A DNA stretch of 47,174 nucleotides from Bacteroidales bacterium. Lineage in GTDB: Bacteria; Bacteroidota; Bacteroidia; Bacteroidales; UBA932. The stretch spans positions 1-47,174 of the forward strand of contig JAKSJP010000019.1 in NCBI GenBank assembly GCA_024398105.1, given 5' to 3'. The first letter of the stretch is position 1; the number at the start of each line of letters is the position of its first letter. The notes below the pieces were generated by a model. It was not told the origin of the DNA. It made no database searches and worked only from the letters and a program-made list of their open reading frames with translations. The translations under genes and the position numbers were made by a program. Positions 24,910 to 34,774 of this stretch are shown here, in pieces.

Positions 24910-25329
24910 CTAAAGGTGTGTTCGGATTTCGAGATAGTAATTCTCCTTCTCCCTCATCACCTTGATGTCTTCATCACAGTGATCATCGTATCCGATGAGA
25001 TGGAGCAGTCCATGGACAATTACTCTGTTGAGTTCCTCTTCAAATTCCGTCTTGTAGAAAACCGAGTTTTCCTTGACTGAGTCGACACTGATGAAAAGAT
25101 CTCCTGAAAGCACATTGCCCTCGCAGTAGTCGAAGGTTATGATGTCAGTGAAGTAGTCATGCTGAAGGAACTTCTGGTTGATATCGAGAATATAGTTGTC
25201 GGAACAGAAAATGATATTGATCTGTCCGAGTTTCTTTACCTCACTTTCAGCTACGAGTCTGAGCCAGGCATTGTTAAGCCTGCGCTGTTTGAACTGGAAC
25301 TTTGTCTGCTCGAAGAAATATGATACCAT
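24910..25329 (-). CDS. ybeY: Endoribonuclease YbeY
   Basis: This encodes a 139-residue metal-dependent RNase involved in rRNA maturation and ribosome quality control. The zinc-binding signature HGLLHLIGYDDHCDED (about 104-119) closely matches the family HGxLHLxGYDH pattern, with an extra residue before the last His. The N-terminal half has the expected ISINFVS-like strands (KKLGQINIIFCSDNYILDIN). The gene ends 3 bases before mnmG begins, so they may be co-transcribed. Confidence 0.94.
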   Translation of the reverse strand: MVSYFFEQTKFQFKQRRLNNAWLRLVAESEVKKLGQINIIFCSDNYILDINQKFLQHDYFTDIITFDYCEGNVLSGDLFISVDSVKENSVFYKTEFEEELNRVIVHGLLHLIGYDDHCDEDIKVMREKENYYLEIRTHL

Positions 25330-25344
25330 AAGACTTATATTCTA

Positions 25345-25378
25345 TTTGCAAAACTACAATAAAATAAGGTTATCTTTG
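25345..25378 (+). promoter_or_regulatory. Promoter of hflX
   Basis: TTTG (25345-25348) and TATCTTTG (25371-25378) are separated by 22 bases, giving good matches to both boxes. The ATG at 25393 follows 14 bases later. Confidence 0.58.
25349..25356 (-). promoter_or_regulatory. -7 box for ybeY
   Basis: Minus-strand TAGTTTTG matches TAnnTTTG, 19 bases before the ATG at 25329. It overlaps the divergent hflX promoter, so the two units may compete. Confidence 0.48.
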
Positions 25379-25392
25379 CACAAATTGTTTAT

Positions 25393-26595
25393 ATGATTGA
25401 ATTTTCATCAGAGAAAGAGAAAGCGATAGAGAAAGCTGTCTTCGTCGGAATCATCAAAGATGGTGACGAGGAATGGAAGGTCATGGAGTATCTCGACGAG
25501 CTTGAATTCCTTGCTACAACAGCAGGTGCAGTTCCAGACAAGAAGTTCGTCCAGAGAGTGGACAGACCTGACAAGGCTACCTATATCAGAAGCGGTAAGC
25601 TTCAGGAAATCGCCGATTACTGCGAAGAGAACGAGATAAGCTACGTCATTTTCGACGATGAGCTTACCGGAATGCAGCAGAGAAACATCGAGAAGGTCAT
25701 CAAGACTTCAGGTGTCATAGACAGAACCAGCCTCATCCTTGAAATATTTGCCCAGAGAGCGCAGACAGCCTATGCAAAGACACAGGTAGAGCTTGCGCGT
25801 CTGAACTACATGCTTCCAAGACTTGCAGGTATGTGGACCCACCTTGAGCGTCAGCGAGGCGGTATGGGTACCCGAGGCGGTATGGGTGAGACTCAGATTG
25901 AGATCGACCGCCGTATCGTCAAGGAAAGAATCACTCGTCTGAAGGATGAACTCAAGAAGATCGACCGCCAGATGTCGACTCAGAGAAGCAACAGAGGCTC
26001 TCTCGTAAGGCTTGCGCTGGTAGGTTATACCAATGTAGGTAAAAGTACCTTGATGAACCTTCTGGCCAAGTCAGACGTATTTGCCGAGAACAAGCTTTTC
26101 GCTACTCTTGACACTACCGTCAGAAAGGTCGTAATAGAGAATGTACCGTTCCTTTTGAGCGATACTGTAGGATTTATCAGGAAACTGCCTACACAGCTCA
26201 TAGAAGCCTTTAAAAGTACCTTGGACGAGGTCCGTGAAGCTGATGTCCTGGTACATGTCGTAGATATATCTCATCCGGACTTCGAAGACCAGATGAAAGT
26301 GGTTGAAAAGACCCTACAGGACATAGGCGCTAACAACAAGCCTGTCTATGTCGTTTTCAATAAGATCGACCAGTATACCTACGAGGAATATGACGAGTTC
26401 TCACTCGAACCTAAGGCCAAGGGCAACCGCAGCCTTGACGAGCTTAAGAACAGCTGGATTGCGGACGAGAAGGCACCATGTATCTTCATCTCAGCCATCC
26501 AGAAGACCAATATTCCTAAGCTGAGGAACGATATCTACAAGATGGTCGCTGAGATCCATGCAGGACGCTGGCCATTCAACAACTTCCTTTGGTAA
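25393..26595 (+). CDS. hflX: Ribosome-associated GTPase HflX
   Basis: This encodes a 400-residue GTPase that splits or rescues stalled ribosomes. The N-terminal HflX domain (about 1-195) ends in a Gly-rich linker with GGMGTRGGMGETQIE. The G domain has G1 GYTNVGKST (about 213), G3 DTVGFIRKLP and G4 NKID. The C-terminal part is about 30 residues. Length is typical. It is monocistronic and converges with sdhB. Confidence 0.96.
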   Translation: MIEFSSEKEKAIEKAVFVGIIKDGDEEWKVMEYLDELEFLATTAGAVPDKKFVQRVDRPDKATYIRSGKLQEIADYCEENEISYVIFDDELTGMQQRNIEKVIKTSGVIDRTSLILEIFAQRAQTAYAKTQVELARLNYMLPRLAGMWTHLERQRGGMGTRGGMGETQIEIDRRIVKERITRLKDELKKIDRQMSTQRSNRGSLVRLALVGYTNVGKSTLMNLLAKSDVFAENKLFATLDTTVRKVVIENVPFLLSDTVGFIRKLPTQLIEAFKSTLDEVREADVLVHVVDISHPDFEDQMKVVEKTLQDIGANNKPVYVVFNKIDQYTYEEYDEFSLEPKAKGNRSLDELKNSWIADEKAPCIFISAIQKTNIPKLRNDIYKMVAEIHAGRWPFNNFLW

Positions 26596-26628
26596 AAAAC
26601 TGGAAACAATCTTTTCAGATTACTGATA

Positions 26629-26666
26629 AAAAAAAGAGAGACTGAAGTATCAGCCTCTCTTTTTCT
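26629..26666. terminator. Bidirectional terminator between hflX and sdhB
   Basis: AAAAAGAGAG-A-CTG pairs with CAG-C-CTCTCTTTTT around AAGTAT, with a T-run after the stem on both strands. Confidence 0.85.
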
Positions 26667-26682
26667 GTATGTAGTAATTATA

Positions 26683-27468
26683 TTACTCTGAGAACTTTGC
26701 CTTGAGGAACTCTCTGTTAAGACGAGCGATATGCTCAACTGAGATACCCTTAGGACACTCCATTTCACAGGCACGGGTGTTGGTACAGTTACCGAAGCCG
26801 AGCTCATCCATCTTAGCTACCATAGCGCGTGCACGGCGTGCAGCCTCTGGACGACCCTGTGGAAGAAGTGCGAGTGAGCTAACTCTTGCACCTACGAAGA
26901 GCATTGCAGAACCGTTCTTACATGTTGCAACGCAAGCACCGCAACCTACGCAAGCTGCTGCATCCATACTCTTCTCAGCCTGATCGTGAGGAATGAGAAT
27001 GTTGTTGGCATCCTGTGCAGAACCTGTGCGGACTGAGATGAAACCACCAGCCTGGAGGATCTTGTCGAATGCTGTACGGTCTACAACGAGGTCCTTGATT
27101 ACAGGGAAACCTGAACTTCTCCAAGGCTCAACTGTAATGGTAGCACCGTTCTTGAAATGACGCATGAAGAGCTGACATGTTGTGACGTGATCGTCTGGAC
27201 CATGTGCTCTACCGTCGATGTAAAGTGAACATGCACCGCAGATACCCTCACGGCAGTCATGATCGAATGAGACAGGACCGCTGCTCTTGCATCCCTTGTC
27301 GACAGCTACAGGGTCGATACCTTCCCTGATAAGCTGCTCGTTGAGGATGTCAAGCATCTCGAGGAAAGAAGCTTCCTCTTCGATGTCAGCAATATGGTAT
27401 GTCTCGAAATGTCCCTGTGCCTTAGCGTTTTTCTGACGCCATATTTTGAGATTGAACTCCATAATCAA
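26683..27468 (-). CDS. sdhB: Succinate dehydrogenase/fumarate reductase iron-sulfur subunit
   Basis: This encodes a 261-residue protein that passes electrons between the flavoprotein and the membrane quinone site. It has cysteine clusters for a [2Fe-2S] centre ([13 protein letters not shown], plus an upstream Cys in DKGCKSS), a [4Fe-4S] centre ([15 protein letters not shown]) and the third cluster ([17 protein letters not shown]). Layout is the Bacteroidota type. The gene starts directly after the sdhA stop codon (ATG at 27468, or 27462). Confidence 0.95.
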   Translation of the reverse strand: MIMEFNLKIWRQKNAKAQGHFETYHIADIEEEASFLEMLDILNEQLIREGIDPVAVDKGCKSSGPVSFDHDCREGICGACSLYIDGRAHGPDDHVTTCQLFMRHFKNGATITVEPWRSSGFPVIKDLVVDRTAFDKILQAGGFISVRTGSAQDANNILIPHDQAEKSMDAAACVGCGACVATCKNGSAMLFVGARVSSLALLPQGRPEAARRARAMVAKMDELGFGNCTNTRACEMECPKGISVEHIARLNREFLKAKFSE

Positions 27469-29415
27469 TTAGTCTTTGTAGTTTCTAGTCTTAACTTCAA
27501 TGAACTCGTACTTGAGAGGCTCCTTGTGAAGCTCAGGCTCTACGCCCTCTCCCTTGTACTCCCATGCTGCTACATACATGTAGTTAGCATCGTCACGCTG
27601 TGCCTCACCTTCTGGTGTCTGGCTTTCCTCACGGAAGTGACCACCACAAGACTCATTTCTGTTGAGAGCGTCACGTGCCATGAGCTCACCGATCTCGAGG
27701 AAGTCTGCAAGTCTGAGAGCCTTCTCGAGTTCCTGGTTGAACTCACCAGCCTCACCAGGTACGTTGACATTTGCCCAGAACTCCTTCTTGAGCTCCTGGA
27801 TCTTAGCGATACCGGTCTTGAGACCTTCTGCTGTACGACCCATACCTACATAGTCCCACATGATGAGACCGAGCTCCTTGTGGAGTGAATCGACAGTCTT
27901 CTTACCCTTGATAGAGAAGAGCTTCTCTATACGTGCCTTGACTGCCTTCTCAGCCTCGTCGAACTCAGGAGCTGATGTGTCAGTCTTAGGCTCAGCGAAC
28001 TTGTGTGAGAGATAGTCGTTGATTGTGATAGGAAGGATGAAGTAACCGTCTGCAAGACCCTGCATGAGGGCAGATGCACCGAGACGGTTTCCACCATGGT
28101 CAGAGAAGTTAGCCTCACCGATAGCGTAGAGGCCAGGGATTGTTGTCTGAAGATCGTAGTCTACCCAGATACCACCCATTGTGTAGTGGATAGCAGGATA
28201 GATCATCATAGGCTCCTCCCAAGGTGAAGAAGCGGTGATCTTCTCGTACATATCGAAGAGGTTACCATAACGCTCAGCTACCTTCTGGTGGCCGAGACGC
28301 TTGATAGCGTCAGCGAAGTCAAGGAATACTGCGAGACCAGTCTCGTTCACACCATAGCCGGCATCGCATCTCTCCTTTGCTGCACGTGATGCAACGTCAC
28401 GAGGTACGAGGTTACCGAATGCAGGGTAACGGCGCTCGAGATAGTAGTCTCTATCCTCCTCAGGAATCTGAGAAGCTTTGATTTCACGCTTGCGAAGCTT
28501 GAGGACATCCTCCATCTTCTTAGGAACCCAGATACGTCCGTCGTTACGGAGTGACTCGGACATAAGGGTAAGCTTGCACTGCTGTGTACCATGGACAGGG
28601 ATACATGTAGGATGGATCTGTGCGAAGCAAGGGTTTGCGAAATATGCACCCTTCTTGTAGCACTGCCATGCTGCAGAACCGTTGCTGTTCATAGCGTTTG
28701 TTGAAAGGAAGTAGGTGTTACCGTAACCACCGGTAGCGATTACGACAGCGTGAGCACCGAAGCGCTCGATCTCACCGGTAACGAGGTTTCTTGCGATGAT
28801 ACCCTTTGCCTGTCCGTTGATGATGACGAGGTCAAGCATCTCATGACGTGGGTAGCTCTTTACTGTACCTGCAGCGATCTCCTTGTTGAGTGATGCGTAT
28901 GCACCGAGAAGGAGCTGCTGACCGGTTTGTCCTCTTGCATAGAATGTACGGCTTACCTGTACACCACCGAATGAACGGTTTGCGAGGTATCCGCCGTATT
29001 CACGTGCGAATGGAATACCCTGTGCGACGCACTGGTCAATGATAGCTGCACTTACTTCAGCAAGACGATATACGTTAGCCTCTCTTGAACGATAGTCACC
29101 ACCCTTGATGGTATCGTAGAAGAGACGATAGACTGAATCGTTGTCGTTCTGATAGTTCTTAGCGGCATTGATACCACCCTGTGCTGCGATAGAGTGAGCA
29201 CGACGTGGAGAGTCGCTGATGCAGAAAATCTTGACATTGTAGCCAAGTTCACCAAGAGAAGCAGCTGCAGAAGCACCGCCAAGACCTGTACCTACTACGA
29301 TGATTTCAAGTTTTCTCTTGTTGTTAGGGCTAACAAGATGGATTTCTGACTTACGCTTAGTCCATTTTTCAGCTAATGGTCCGTCAGGAATCTTAGAAAT
29401 TAATTTATCGGCCAT
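27469..29415 (-). CDS. sdhA: Succinate dehydrogenase/fumarate reductase flavoprotein subunit
   Basis: This encodes a 648-residue FAD enzyme that interconverts succinate and fumarate. The N-terminal dinucleotide motif [19 protein letters not shown] is followed by [15 protein letters not shown], where the His is the usual site of covalent FAD. The active-site segment [13 protein letters not shown]-type and [15 protein letters not shown] are present, and the C-terminal helical domain is complete. sdhB follows directly. The membrane cytochrome b subunit (sdhC), which usually precedes sdhA in Bacteroidota, is absent: only 82 bases separate sdhA from ruvB. Codon bias suggests high expression. Confidence 0.96.
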   Translation of the reverse strand: MADKLISKIPDGPLAEKWTKRKSEIHLVSPNNKRKLEIIVVGTGLGGASAAASLGELGYNVKIFCISDSPRRAHSIAAQGGINAAKNYQNDNDSVYRLFYDTIKGGDYRSREANVYRLAEVSAAIIDQCVAQGIPFAREYGGYLANRSFGGVQVSRTFYARGQTGQQLLLGAYASLNKEIAAGTVKSYPRHEMLDLVIINGQAKGIIARNLVTGEIERFGAHAVVIATGGYGNTYFLSTNAMNSNGSAAWQCYKKGAYFANPCFAQIHPTCIPVHGTQQCKLTLMSESLRNDGRIWVPKKMEDVLKLRKREIKASQIPEEDRDYYLERRYPAFGNLVPRDVASRAAKERCDAGYGVNETGLAVFLDFADAIKRLGHQKVAERYGNLFDMYEKITASSPWEEPMMIYPAIHYTMGGIWVDYDLQTTIPGLYAIGEANFSDHGGNRLGASALMQGLADGYFILPITINDYLSHKFAEPKTDTSAPEFDEAEKAVKARIEKLFSIKGKKTVDSLHKELGLIMWDYVGMGRTAEGLKTGIAKIQELKKEFWANVNVPGEAGEFNQELEKALRLADFLEIGELMARDALNRNESCGGHFREESQTPEGEAQRDDANYMYVAAWEYKGEGVEPELHKEPLKYEFIEVKTRNYKD

Positions 29416-29497
29416 ATAAATTGTGATTATTTAAGATCTTTTTATCAGAATGCAATTTTAGTTATTTTTCTTCTAAACTACAATTATATAATTGTTA

Positions 29498-30547
29498 TTA
29501 GGAGTCAAAAATTGTAGGTTCACTGAAGTCCTGCTCCATAGACTTGGGAATATAGTTGTCAAGACCAAGGTGTCTATATGCCAGTTCGGTGGCAATTCTT
29601 CCTCTTGGAGTCCTCTGGATGAAGCCTTCCTTGATAAGGAAAGGCTCATATACTTCTTCGATCGTACCGGCCTCTTCACCGACAGCTGTAGCTATCGTAT
29701 TGGCACCGACAGGACCGCCTTTGAACTTTGTGATTATGGTGTGAAGTATCTTATTGTCAATCTGGTCGAGGCCTCTCTTGTCGATATTGAGAGCATCGAG
29801 TGCATACCTTGCGATCTCAAGGTCGATATGTCCGTCACCCTTGACCTGGGCGAAGTCACGGACTCTTCTCAGAAGAGCATTCGCGATACGTGGAGTACCT
29901 CGGCTTCTCATCGCTATCTCCACTGCAGCCTGGTGCTCTATCCCTACCTTGAGAATTCCGGAACTTCTCTTTATGATCCTGATAAGATCCGCGATGTCAT
30001 AGTACTCGAGAGCAGCCGTGATACCGAATCTTGCCCTGAGAGGAGAGGTAAGAAGACCGCTTCTTGTGGTAGCACCTACAAGGGTGAAAGGATTGAGGCT
30101 GATCCTGACGGATCTTGCACCAGGACCCTTGTCTATCATGATATCTATCACATAGTCCTCCATGGCTGAATAGAGATACTCCTCAACCTCTGGAGAAAGT
30201 CTATGGATCTCATCGATGAAAAGTACATCTCCCTCTTCGAGGGAGGTCAGCAGTCCGGCAAGGTCGCCCGGCTTGTCAAGGACAGGTCCGGAAGTTATCT
30301 TCATATTTACGCCCAGCTCGTTGGCGATGATATGTGCGAGGGTCGTCTTTCCAAGTCCCGGAGGACCATGGAAAAGTACATGGTCAAGTGACTCTCCACG
30401 GAGTCTCGCTGCCTGTATGAACACCTTCAGGTTGGAGATTATCTTCTCCTGTCCGGTGAAATCGGTAAGTTCCTGCGGACGGATAATTCCGTCTAAATCC
30501 TTATCTTTGTCAGTGCCTTGGGCATATGGGTTGAATGAATCCGCCAT
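29498..30547 (-). CDS. ruvB: Holliday junction branch-migration ATPase RuvB
   Basis: This encodes a 349-residue AAA+ motor that drives branch migration with RuvA. It has Walker [13 protein letters not shown] (about 61), Walker [10 protein letters not shown], sensor 1 in [18 protein letters not shown], and a C-terminal winged-helix domain with [17 protein letters not shown]. Length is normal. It reads away from the AT-rich gap at 30548. Confidence 0.97.
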   Translation of the reverse strand: MADSFNPYAQGTDKDKDLDGIIRPQELTDFTGQEKIISNLKVFIQAARLRGESLDHVLFHGPPGLGKTTLAHIIANELGVNMKITSGPVLDKPGDLAGLLTSLEEGDVLFIDEIHRLSPEVEEYLYSAMEDYVIDIMIDKGPGARSVRISLNPFTLVGATTRSGLLTSPLRARFGITAALEYYDIADLIRIIKRSSGILKVGIEHQAAVEIAMRSRGTPRIANALLRRVRDFAQVKGDGHIDLEIARYALDALNIDKRGLDQIDNKILHTIITKFKGGPVGANTIATAVGEEAGTIEEVYEPFLIKEGFIQRTPRGRIATELAYRHLGLDNYIPKSMEQDFSEPTIFDS

Positions 30548-30822
30548 GGTCTTCAGAAATAATAATACAAATATAATGATTTTAATTTTTATATTGGTGA
30601 TGTTGTTATTGCTGTGGATATGTTTATAAGTAGTGATACTTTATTGATTTACAATTACTTATTACCAAGATATTTCTGTTGAAAACCCTTTTGATGGCAT
30701 ATTGACAGGCAGTTGATAACTTATTGACCCTCTCTGCTGTACACATTTCAACATGCTTTTCAACAGTTTTTACACAGGTTATCAACAGTTATTTTATACA
30801 TATTGTTGAAAAAGATCGATCA
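30548..30822. other. Candidate chromosomal replication origin (oriC)
   Basis: This 275-bp AT-rich gap separates divergent ruvB and mfd. It holds DnaA-box-like 9-mers (consensus TTATCCACA): ATATCCACA on minus at 30613-30621; TTATCAACA on plus at 30779-30787; TTTTCAACA on plus at 30757-30765 and on minus at 30677-30685 and 30804-30812; TTTTACACA at 30768-30776; TTATCAACT on minus at 30711-30719; and ATTTCAACA at 30745-30753. The left part (30560-30600) is almost pure A/T and could be the unwinding element. Gene orientation switches here from mainly minus to mainly plus. No dnaA gene is adjacent, which does not exclude an origin in Bacteroidota. Confidence 0.55.
30568..30575 (-). promoter_or_regulatory. 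-7 box for ruvB
   Basis: Minus-strand TATATTTG matches TAnnTTTG, 20 bases before the ATG at 30547, within the AT-rich gap. Confidence 0.45.
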
Positions 30823-33800
30823 ATGACAATCAGCCCGGAATCAAGCTCTCTTCTTTCAAGAAGAATAGAGAAATACAGGGATTCATATTGCAGCGGTCTG
30901 TTCCTTTCCGCAAAATGGTTCGTACTTTCCCAGATTGCGCTGAAGGGAACTCATCTTGTTGTGCTTCCTGATTCAGAAAATGCAGAATACTGCTCTTCAG
31001 ACCTCTATAGTCTCATTGAAGGAGACAAGGTCTTCTTTCTTCCAGCTTCAGGAAGGAAAGTAGAAAAGAGCAACTACAAGTCTTCGCTTGGAGTACAGAG
31101 GACTTCGGCCATAGGAAAGATAATGGAGAGAAAACAATCAGACATGGACTCTCTTATCATCGTTACTTATCCTGAAGCCCTTGAGGAAAAGATTCCTGTC
31201 ACCGGAAAGATAAAGAGTTCGGTGCTCAAGCTGAAGAAAGGAGATGAAATCAGCCATGATCAGATAAAGCAGGTCCTTTTCGAAAACAATTTCGAGAAAG
31301 TGGACTTCGTCTCATCACCTGGCCAGTACTCAATCAGAGGATCCATAGTTGATGTATTCTCTTTTTCAGACAACAATCCTTTCCGTATCTCATTCTTCGG
31401 AAACGAGATCGAGAAGATCAGCGTATTCAACTGTAACACACAGCTTTCGGTAGAGACCCGCGATGAGATAGAGATAATCCCTGACCTTGTATCAGGTGAG
31501 AATGAGGAATCAAGCAGCATCATAGACATACTCCCTAAGGACACTGTCGTATGGTTTGATTCTTCAGATCTTTACAACAAGAAGGAATTCTATCTTTCAT
31601 TAGAGAATTTCACAAAGGTATTCTTCCAGGTTCCTGTAGGAAACCAGGATGTAGAGACTGTAAAGTTCAATATTGCTCCGCAGCCTGTCTTCAACAAGAA
31701 CTTTGAACTTCTCTCCGCTGATATAAACAAGAAGATTGACCATGGTTACCGTGTGTGCATCTATGGTGAGAAGAAATCTCAGCTGGAAAGACTTAGCTCC
31801 ATCCTTTCCCAGAACAACGGACATATTCCTGAGTTCATTTCGGAAAAGAACATCCATAACGGATTCATCGACAACGATACATTCACCTGCTGCTATACTG
31901 ACCATGAAATATTTGACCGCTTCCATCGCGTAGCGATCAGAAGGACAGTCGAAAAGAGTGAGCAGCTTACTCTGAATGACATCAGCTCATTCAACATCGG
32001 CGACTATGTAGTCCATATCGACCATGGTGTGGGCATATTCGGAGGACTTGTCCGCATGAAAGACGACATGGGCAGGATGAAGGAAGTAGTGAAGCTCATG
32101 TACAAGGATGGAGATGTTGTGTTCGTCTCAGTCCATGCGCTCCATAAGATTTCAAGATATAAGCCGAAGGATTCACTTCCTCCAAAGGTGAACAAGCTGG
32201 GTTCAGGTGCATGGCAGGCTCTCAAGACAAGAGCGAAGTCAAAGGTAAAGGACATCGCGAAGGAACTTATCAATCTCTACGCAAAGAGAAAATCGGCGGA
32301 AGGATTCGCATTTTCTCCTGATACCTATCTCCAGGAAGAACTTGAGTCTTCTTTCATGTATGAGGATACACCGGACCAGATGTCTGCTACGAAGGCAATC
32401 AAGAGGGATATGGAGGACAGAAGCCCTATGGACCGCCTTGTATGTGGAGACGTAGGTTTCGGAAAGACTGAGATTGCAATCAGGGCGGCATTCAAGGCCG
32501 TTGCGGACAACAAGCAGGTAGCAGTCCTTGTCCCTACTACAGTCCTTGCTCTCCAGCACTACAATACTTTCCTCAAGAGACTCAAGAACCTTCCTTGCAA
32601 CATCGCATATATAAGCCGTCTCCGTACGGCAAAGGAAATATCCGAGATAAAGAAGGACCTCAAGTCTGGAAAGGTAGATATAGTGATAGGTACGCATAAG
32701 ATACTCGGAAAAGAATTCGAGTTCAAGGATCTTGGACTTCTGGTAATCGACGAGGAACAGAAATTCGGTGTGAGCGCCAAGGAAAAACTGCGCCAGCTGA
32801 AGTCTTCTGTAGACACTCTTACCCTTACAGCTACTCCTATTCCAAGAACCCTTCAGTTCTCACTTCTTGGAGCGCGCGACCTTTCCATCATCAGCACTCC
32901 ACCGCCTAACAGGATTCCTGTACAGACAGAGATCATCCTTTTCGACGAGCAGGAGATAAAAGGCATACTCGACTATGAGCTCAAGCGTGGCGGCCAGATA
33001 TTCTTCCTCCACAACAGAGTCGAGGAACTTCCAGCAATCAGGGACATCCTGCAGAGACTCGAGCCTGACATGAAGATATGTGTGGGCCATGGTCAGATGG
33101 ATCCTAAGGAACTGGAAAACATTATGTTGGATTTCATAGAGGGTGACTACGACCTTCTGCTTTCAACCACTATCATCGAAAGCGGACTTGACATTCCGAA
33201 TGCAAATACCATGATCATAAACCAGGCCCAGAATTTCGGTCTGTCGGATCTTCATCAGCTTCGTGGACGAGTAGGCCGTTCGAACAGGAAAGCATTCTGT
33301 TACCTGATAGTGCCGCCTCTCGTGTCCATTTCCGACGATGCCCGTCGCCGTCTGAAGGCCATAGAGGAATTCTCGGACCTTGGAAGTGGATTCAACATCG
33401 CGATGCAGGATCTTGACATCCGAGGAGCCGGTAACCTTCTCGGTGCCGAGCAGAGTGGTTTCATCGCCGACATGGGATATGAGACCTATCAGAAGATCCT
33501 TGCGGAAGCTATGGATGAACTCGGTCTTGAGACAGGTATCTCGACAAAGAACGTAAAGGATTCATTCGTTGAGGAATGTACGATCGAGACAGATCAGCTT
33601 GCACTTATTCCGGATACATATATAGATGTAAATGCCGAGAAGATAAGGATATACAAGGAACTTGACTCTCTTGCCAAGTCAGAGGAGATCGACCGCCTGG
33701 CAACCCGTATCGAGGACCGTTTCGGAACCATGCCTGTCGAGCTGAAGAATCTCTTCGACATCATCCGCATCCGTCAGATCGGCGAGAAGAAGGGTTTCGA

Positions 33801-34011
33801 GAAAATCATCATCAAGAACGGCATCATGATATGTTTCATGATATCAAATCAGCTTTCACCTTATTATAGGAAAGAATTCTTCGAGATCATGGCAACTATC
33901 AGCAAGTATCCTACCCTGTTCGAATACAGCAACAAAGGCGGAAAGAACCGACTTATTTCCAGAAACATCAAGTCTATTCCTGCTGCCCTCAATGCTTTGA
34001 AAAAGTTATAG
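30823..34011 (+). CDS. mfd: Transcription-repair coupling factor
   Basis: This encodes a 1062-residue DNA translocase that removes stalled RNA polymerase at lesions and recruits UvrA. The N-terminal UvrB-like region is followed by the RNA-polymerase-interacting domain (IGDYVVHIDHGVGIFGGLVRM, in parts, about 390-410), the helicase core with Walker A CGDVGFGKTE (about 541) and the box LLVIDEEQKFGV, motif VI around QLRGRVGRS, and the C-terminal TRCF domain. The open frame reaches back to 30724, but that part translates DnaA-box repeats, so I start at ATG 30823. It is somewhat shorter than E. coli Mfd (1148). Confidence 0.96.
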   Translation: MTISPESSSLLSRRIEKYRDSYCSGLFLSAKWFVLSQIALKGTHLVVLPDSENAEYCSSDLYSLIEGDKVFFLPASGRKVEKSNYKSSLGVQRTSAIGKIMERKQSDMDSLIIVTYPEALEEKIPVTGKIKSSVLKLKKGDEISHDQIKQVLFENNFEKVDFVSSPGQYSIRGSIVDVFSFSDNNPFRISFFGNEIEKISVFNCNTQLSVETRDEIEIIPDLVSGENEESSSIIDILPKDTVVWFDSSDLYNKKEFYLSLENFTKVFFQVPVGNQDVETVKFNIAPQPVFNKNFELLSADINKKIDHGYRVCIYGEKKSQLERLSSILSQNNGHIPEFISEKNIHNGFIDNDTFTCCYTDHEIFDRFHRVAIRRTVEKSEQLTLNDISSFNIGDYVVHIDHGVGIFGGLVRMKDDMGRMKEVVKLMYKDGDVVFVSVHALHKISRYKPKDSLPPKVNKLGSGAWQALKTRAKSKVKDIAKELINLYAKRKSAEGFAFSPDTYLQEELESSFMYEDTPDQMSATKAIKRDMEDRSPMDRLVCGDVGFGKTEIAIRAAFKAVADNKQVAVLVPTTVLALQHYNTFLKRLKNLPCNIAYISRLRTAKEISEIKKDLKSGKVDIVIGTHKILGKEFEFKDLGLLVIDEEQKFGVSAKEKLRQLKSSVDTLTLTATPIPRTLQFSLLGARDLSIISTPPPNRIPVQTEIILFDEQEIKGILDYELKRGGQIFFLHNRVEELPAIRDILQRLEPDMKICVGHGQMDPKELENIMLDFIEGDYDLLLSTTIIESGLDIPNANTMIINQAQNFGLSDLHQLRGRVGRSNRKAFCYLIVPPLVSISDDARRRLKAIEEFSDLGSGFNIAMQDLDIRGAGNLLGAEQSGFIADMGYETYQKILAEAMDELGLETGISTKNVKDSFVEECTIETDQLALIPDTYIDVNAEKIRIYKELDSLAKSEEIDRLATRIEDRFGTMPVELKNLFDIIRIRQIGEKKGFEKIIIKNGIMICFMISNQLSPYYRKEFFEIMATISKYPTLFEYSNKGGKNRLISRNIKSIPAALNALKKL

Positions 34012-34026
34012 AATTTGCTATTTTTG
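33996..34026 (+). promoter_or_regulatory. Promoter of coaX
   Basis: TTTG (33996-33999), 19 bases, then TATTTTTG (34019-34026): both boxes match. It lies at the end of mfd and 22 bases before the coaX ATG. Confidence 0.6.
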
Positions 34027-34048
34027 ATTGATAGTCTGAAAAATTATC

Positions 34049-34774
34049 ATGGCAAACCTGATAGTAGATATAGGAAATACTGCAGTCAAGGCATCGTGGT
34101 CAGAAGGAATGACCATCGGAAAGACTTACAGATATCAAGGTGAAAGGGTAAGGAAGTTCATCTTGTCGCTTCTTGAAAAAGAGAAGCCTGAAGTGCTTGT
34201 GATATCATCGGCCTATGAGATCCCGTCCCAGGATGAGAAGCTCTACAAGGAAGCCTGCGGTGCGTTGATTCTTCTTGACAGTGCTCATACTCAGTTGCTT
34301 AAGGAAAATGATATTCCTGAATATCTGAGCTGTGACAGGGCTGCCTCCATAATCGCGTCCAGACATCTTTTCGAAGGAAAACCTGTTACTGTGGTAGACT
34401 TTGGAACTACCATAGCAGTCGATTTCCTGGACAAGGACGGAAAATATGAAAGCGGTACGGTATCTCTTGGAGTCAGGTCAAGACTGAAGGCAATCAACAG
34501 ATACTCACGCTCTCTTCCCCTTATAGAAATGCCTGAGGAAGTACCCCTCACAGGCGATTCTTTCGAGTCTTCTATAGCTGCAGGAGTTATTTCGGGCATA
34601 AAGTTTGAAATAGAGGGATACCTGGGTCTACACCCGGATAATATCGTGATATTCACAGGTGGGGACTCGAATTATTTTGTAAAAAGGATTAAAAAGTCCA
34701 TATTTGCAATTTGTAACCTGGTATTACTAGGATTAGCTTTAATCGCAGACGAGTATGTCAGAAAGAATAAGTAG
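34049..34774 (+). CDS. coaX: Type III pantothenate kinase
   Basis: This encodes a 241-residue kinase for the first step of coenzyme A synthesis. It has the ASKHA-fold phosphate motif LIVDIGNTAVKASW at the N-terminus, the second motif VTVVDFGTTIAVDFLD (about 113-128) and the Gly-rich YESGTVSLGVRSR. The adenosine motif IVIFTGGDSNYFVKR is near the end. Type III enzymes are common in Bacteroidota and need a monovalent cation. Its 3' end overlaps the next gene by 20 bases. Confidence 0.93.
   Translation: MANLIVDIGNTAVKASWSEGMTIGKTYRYQGERVRKFILSLLEKEKPEVLVISSAYEIPSQDEKLYKEACGALILLDSAHTQLLKENDIPEYLSCDRAASIIASRHLFEGKPVTVVDFGTTIAVDFLDKDGKYESGTVSLGVRSRLKAINRYSRSLPLIEMPEEVPLTGDSFESSIAAGVISGIKFEIEGYLGLHPDNIVIFTGGDSNYFVKRIKKSIFAICNLVLLGLALIADEYVRKNK

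Noticed and set aside
30724-30822. N-terminal extension of Mfd
   Set aside because: The extension translates DnaA-box-like repeats and lacks Mfd similarity; ATG 30823 gives the normal N-terminus.
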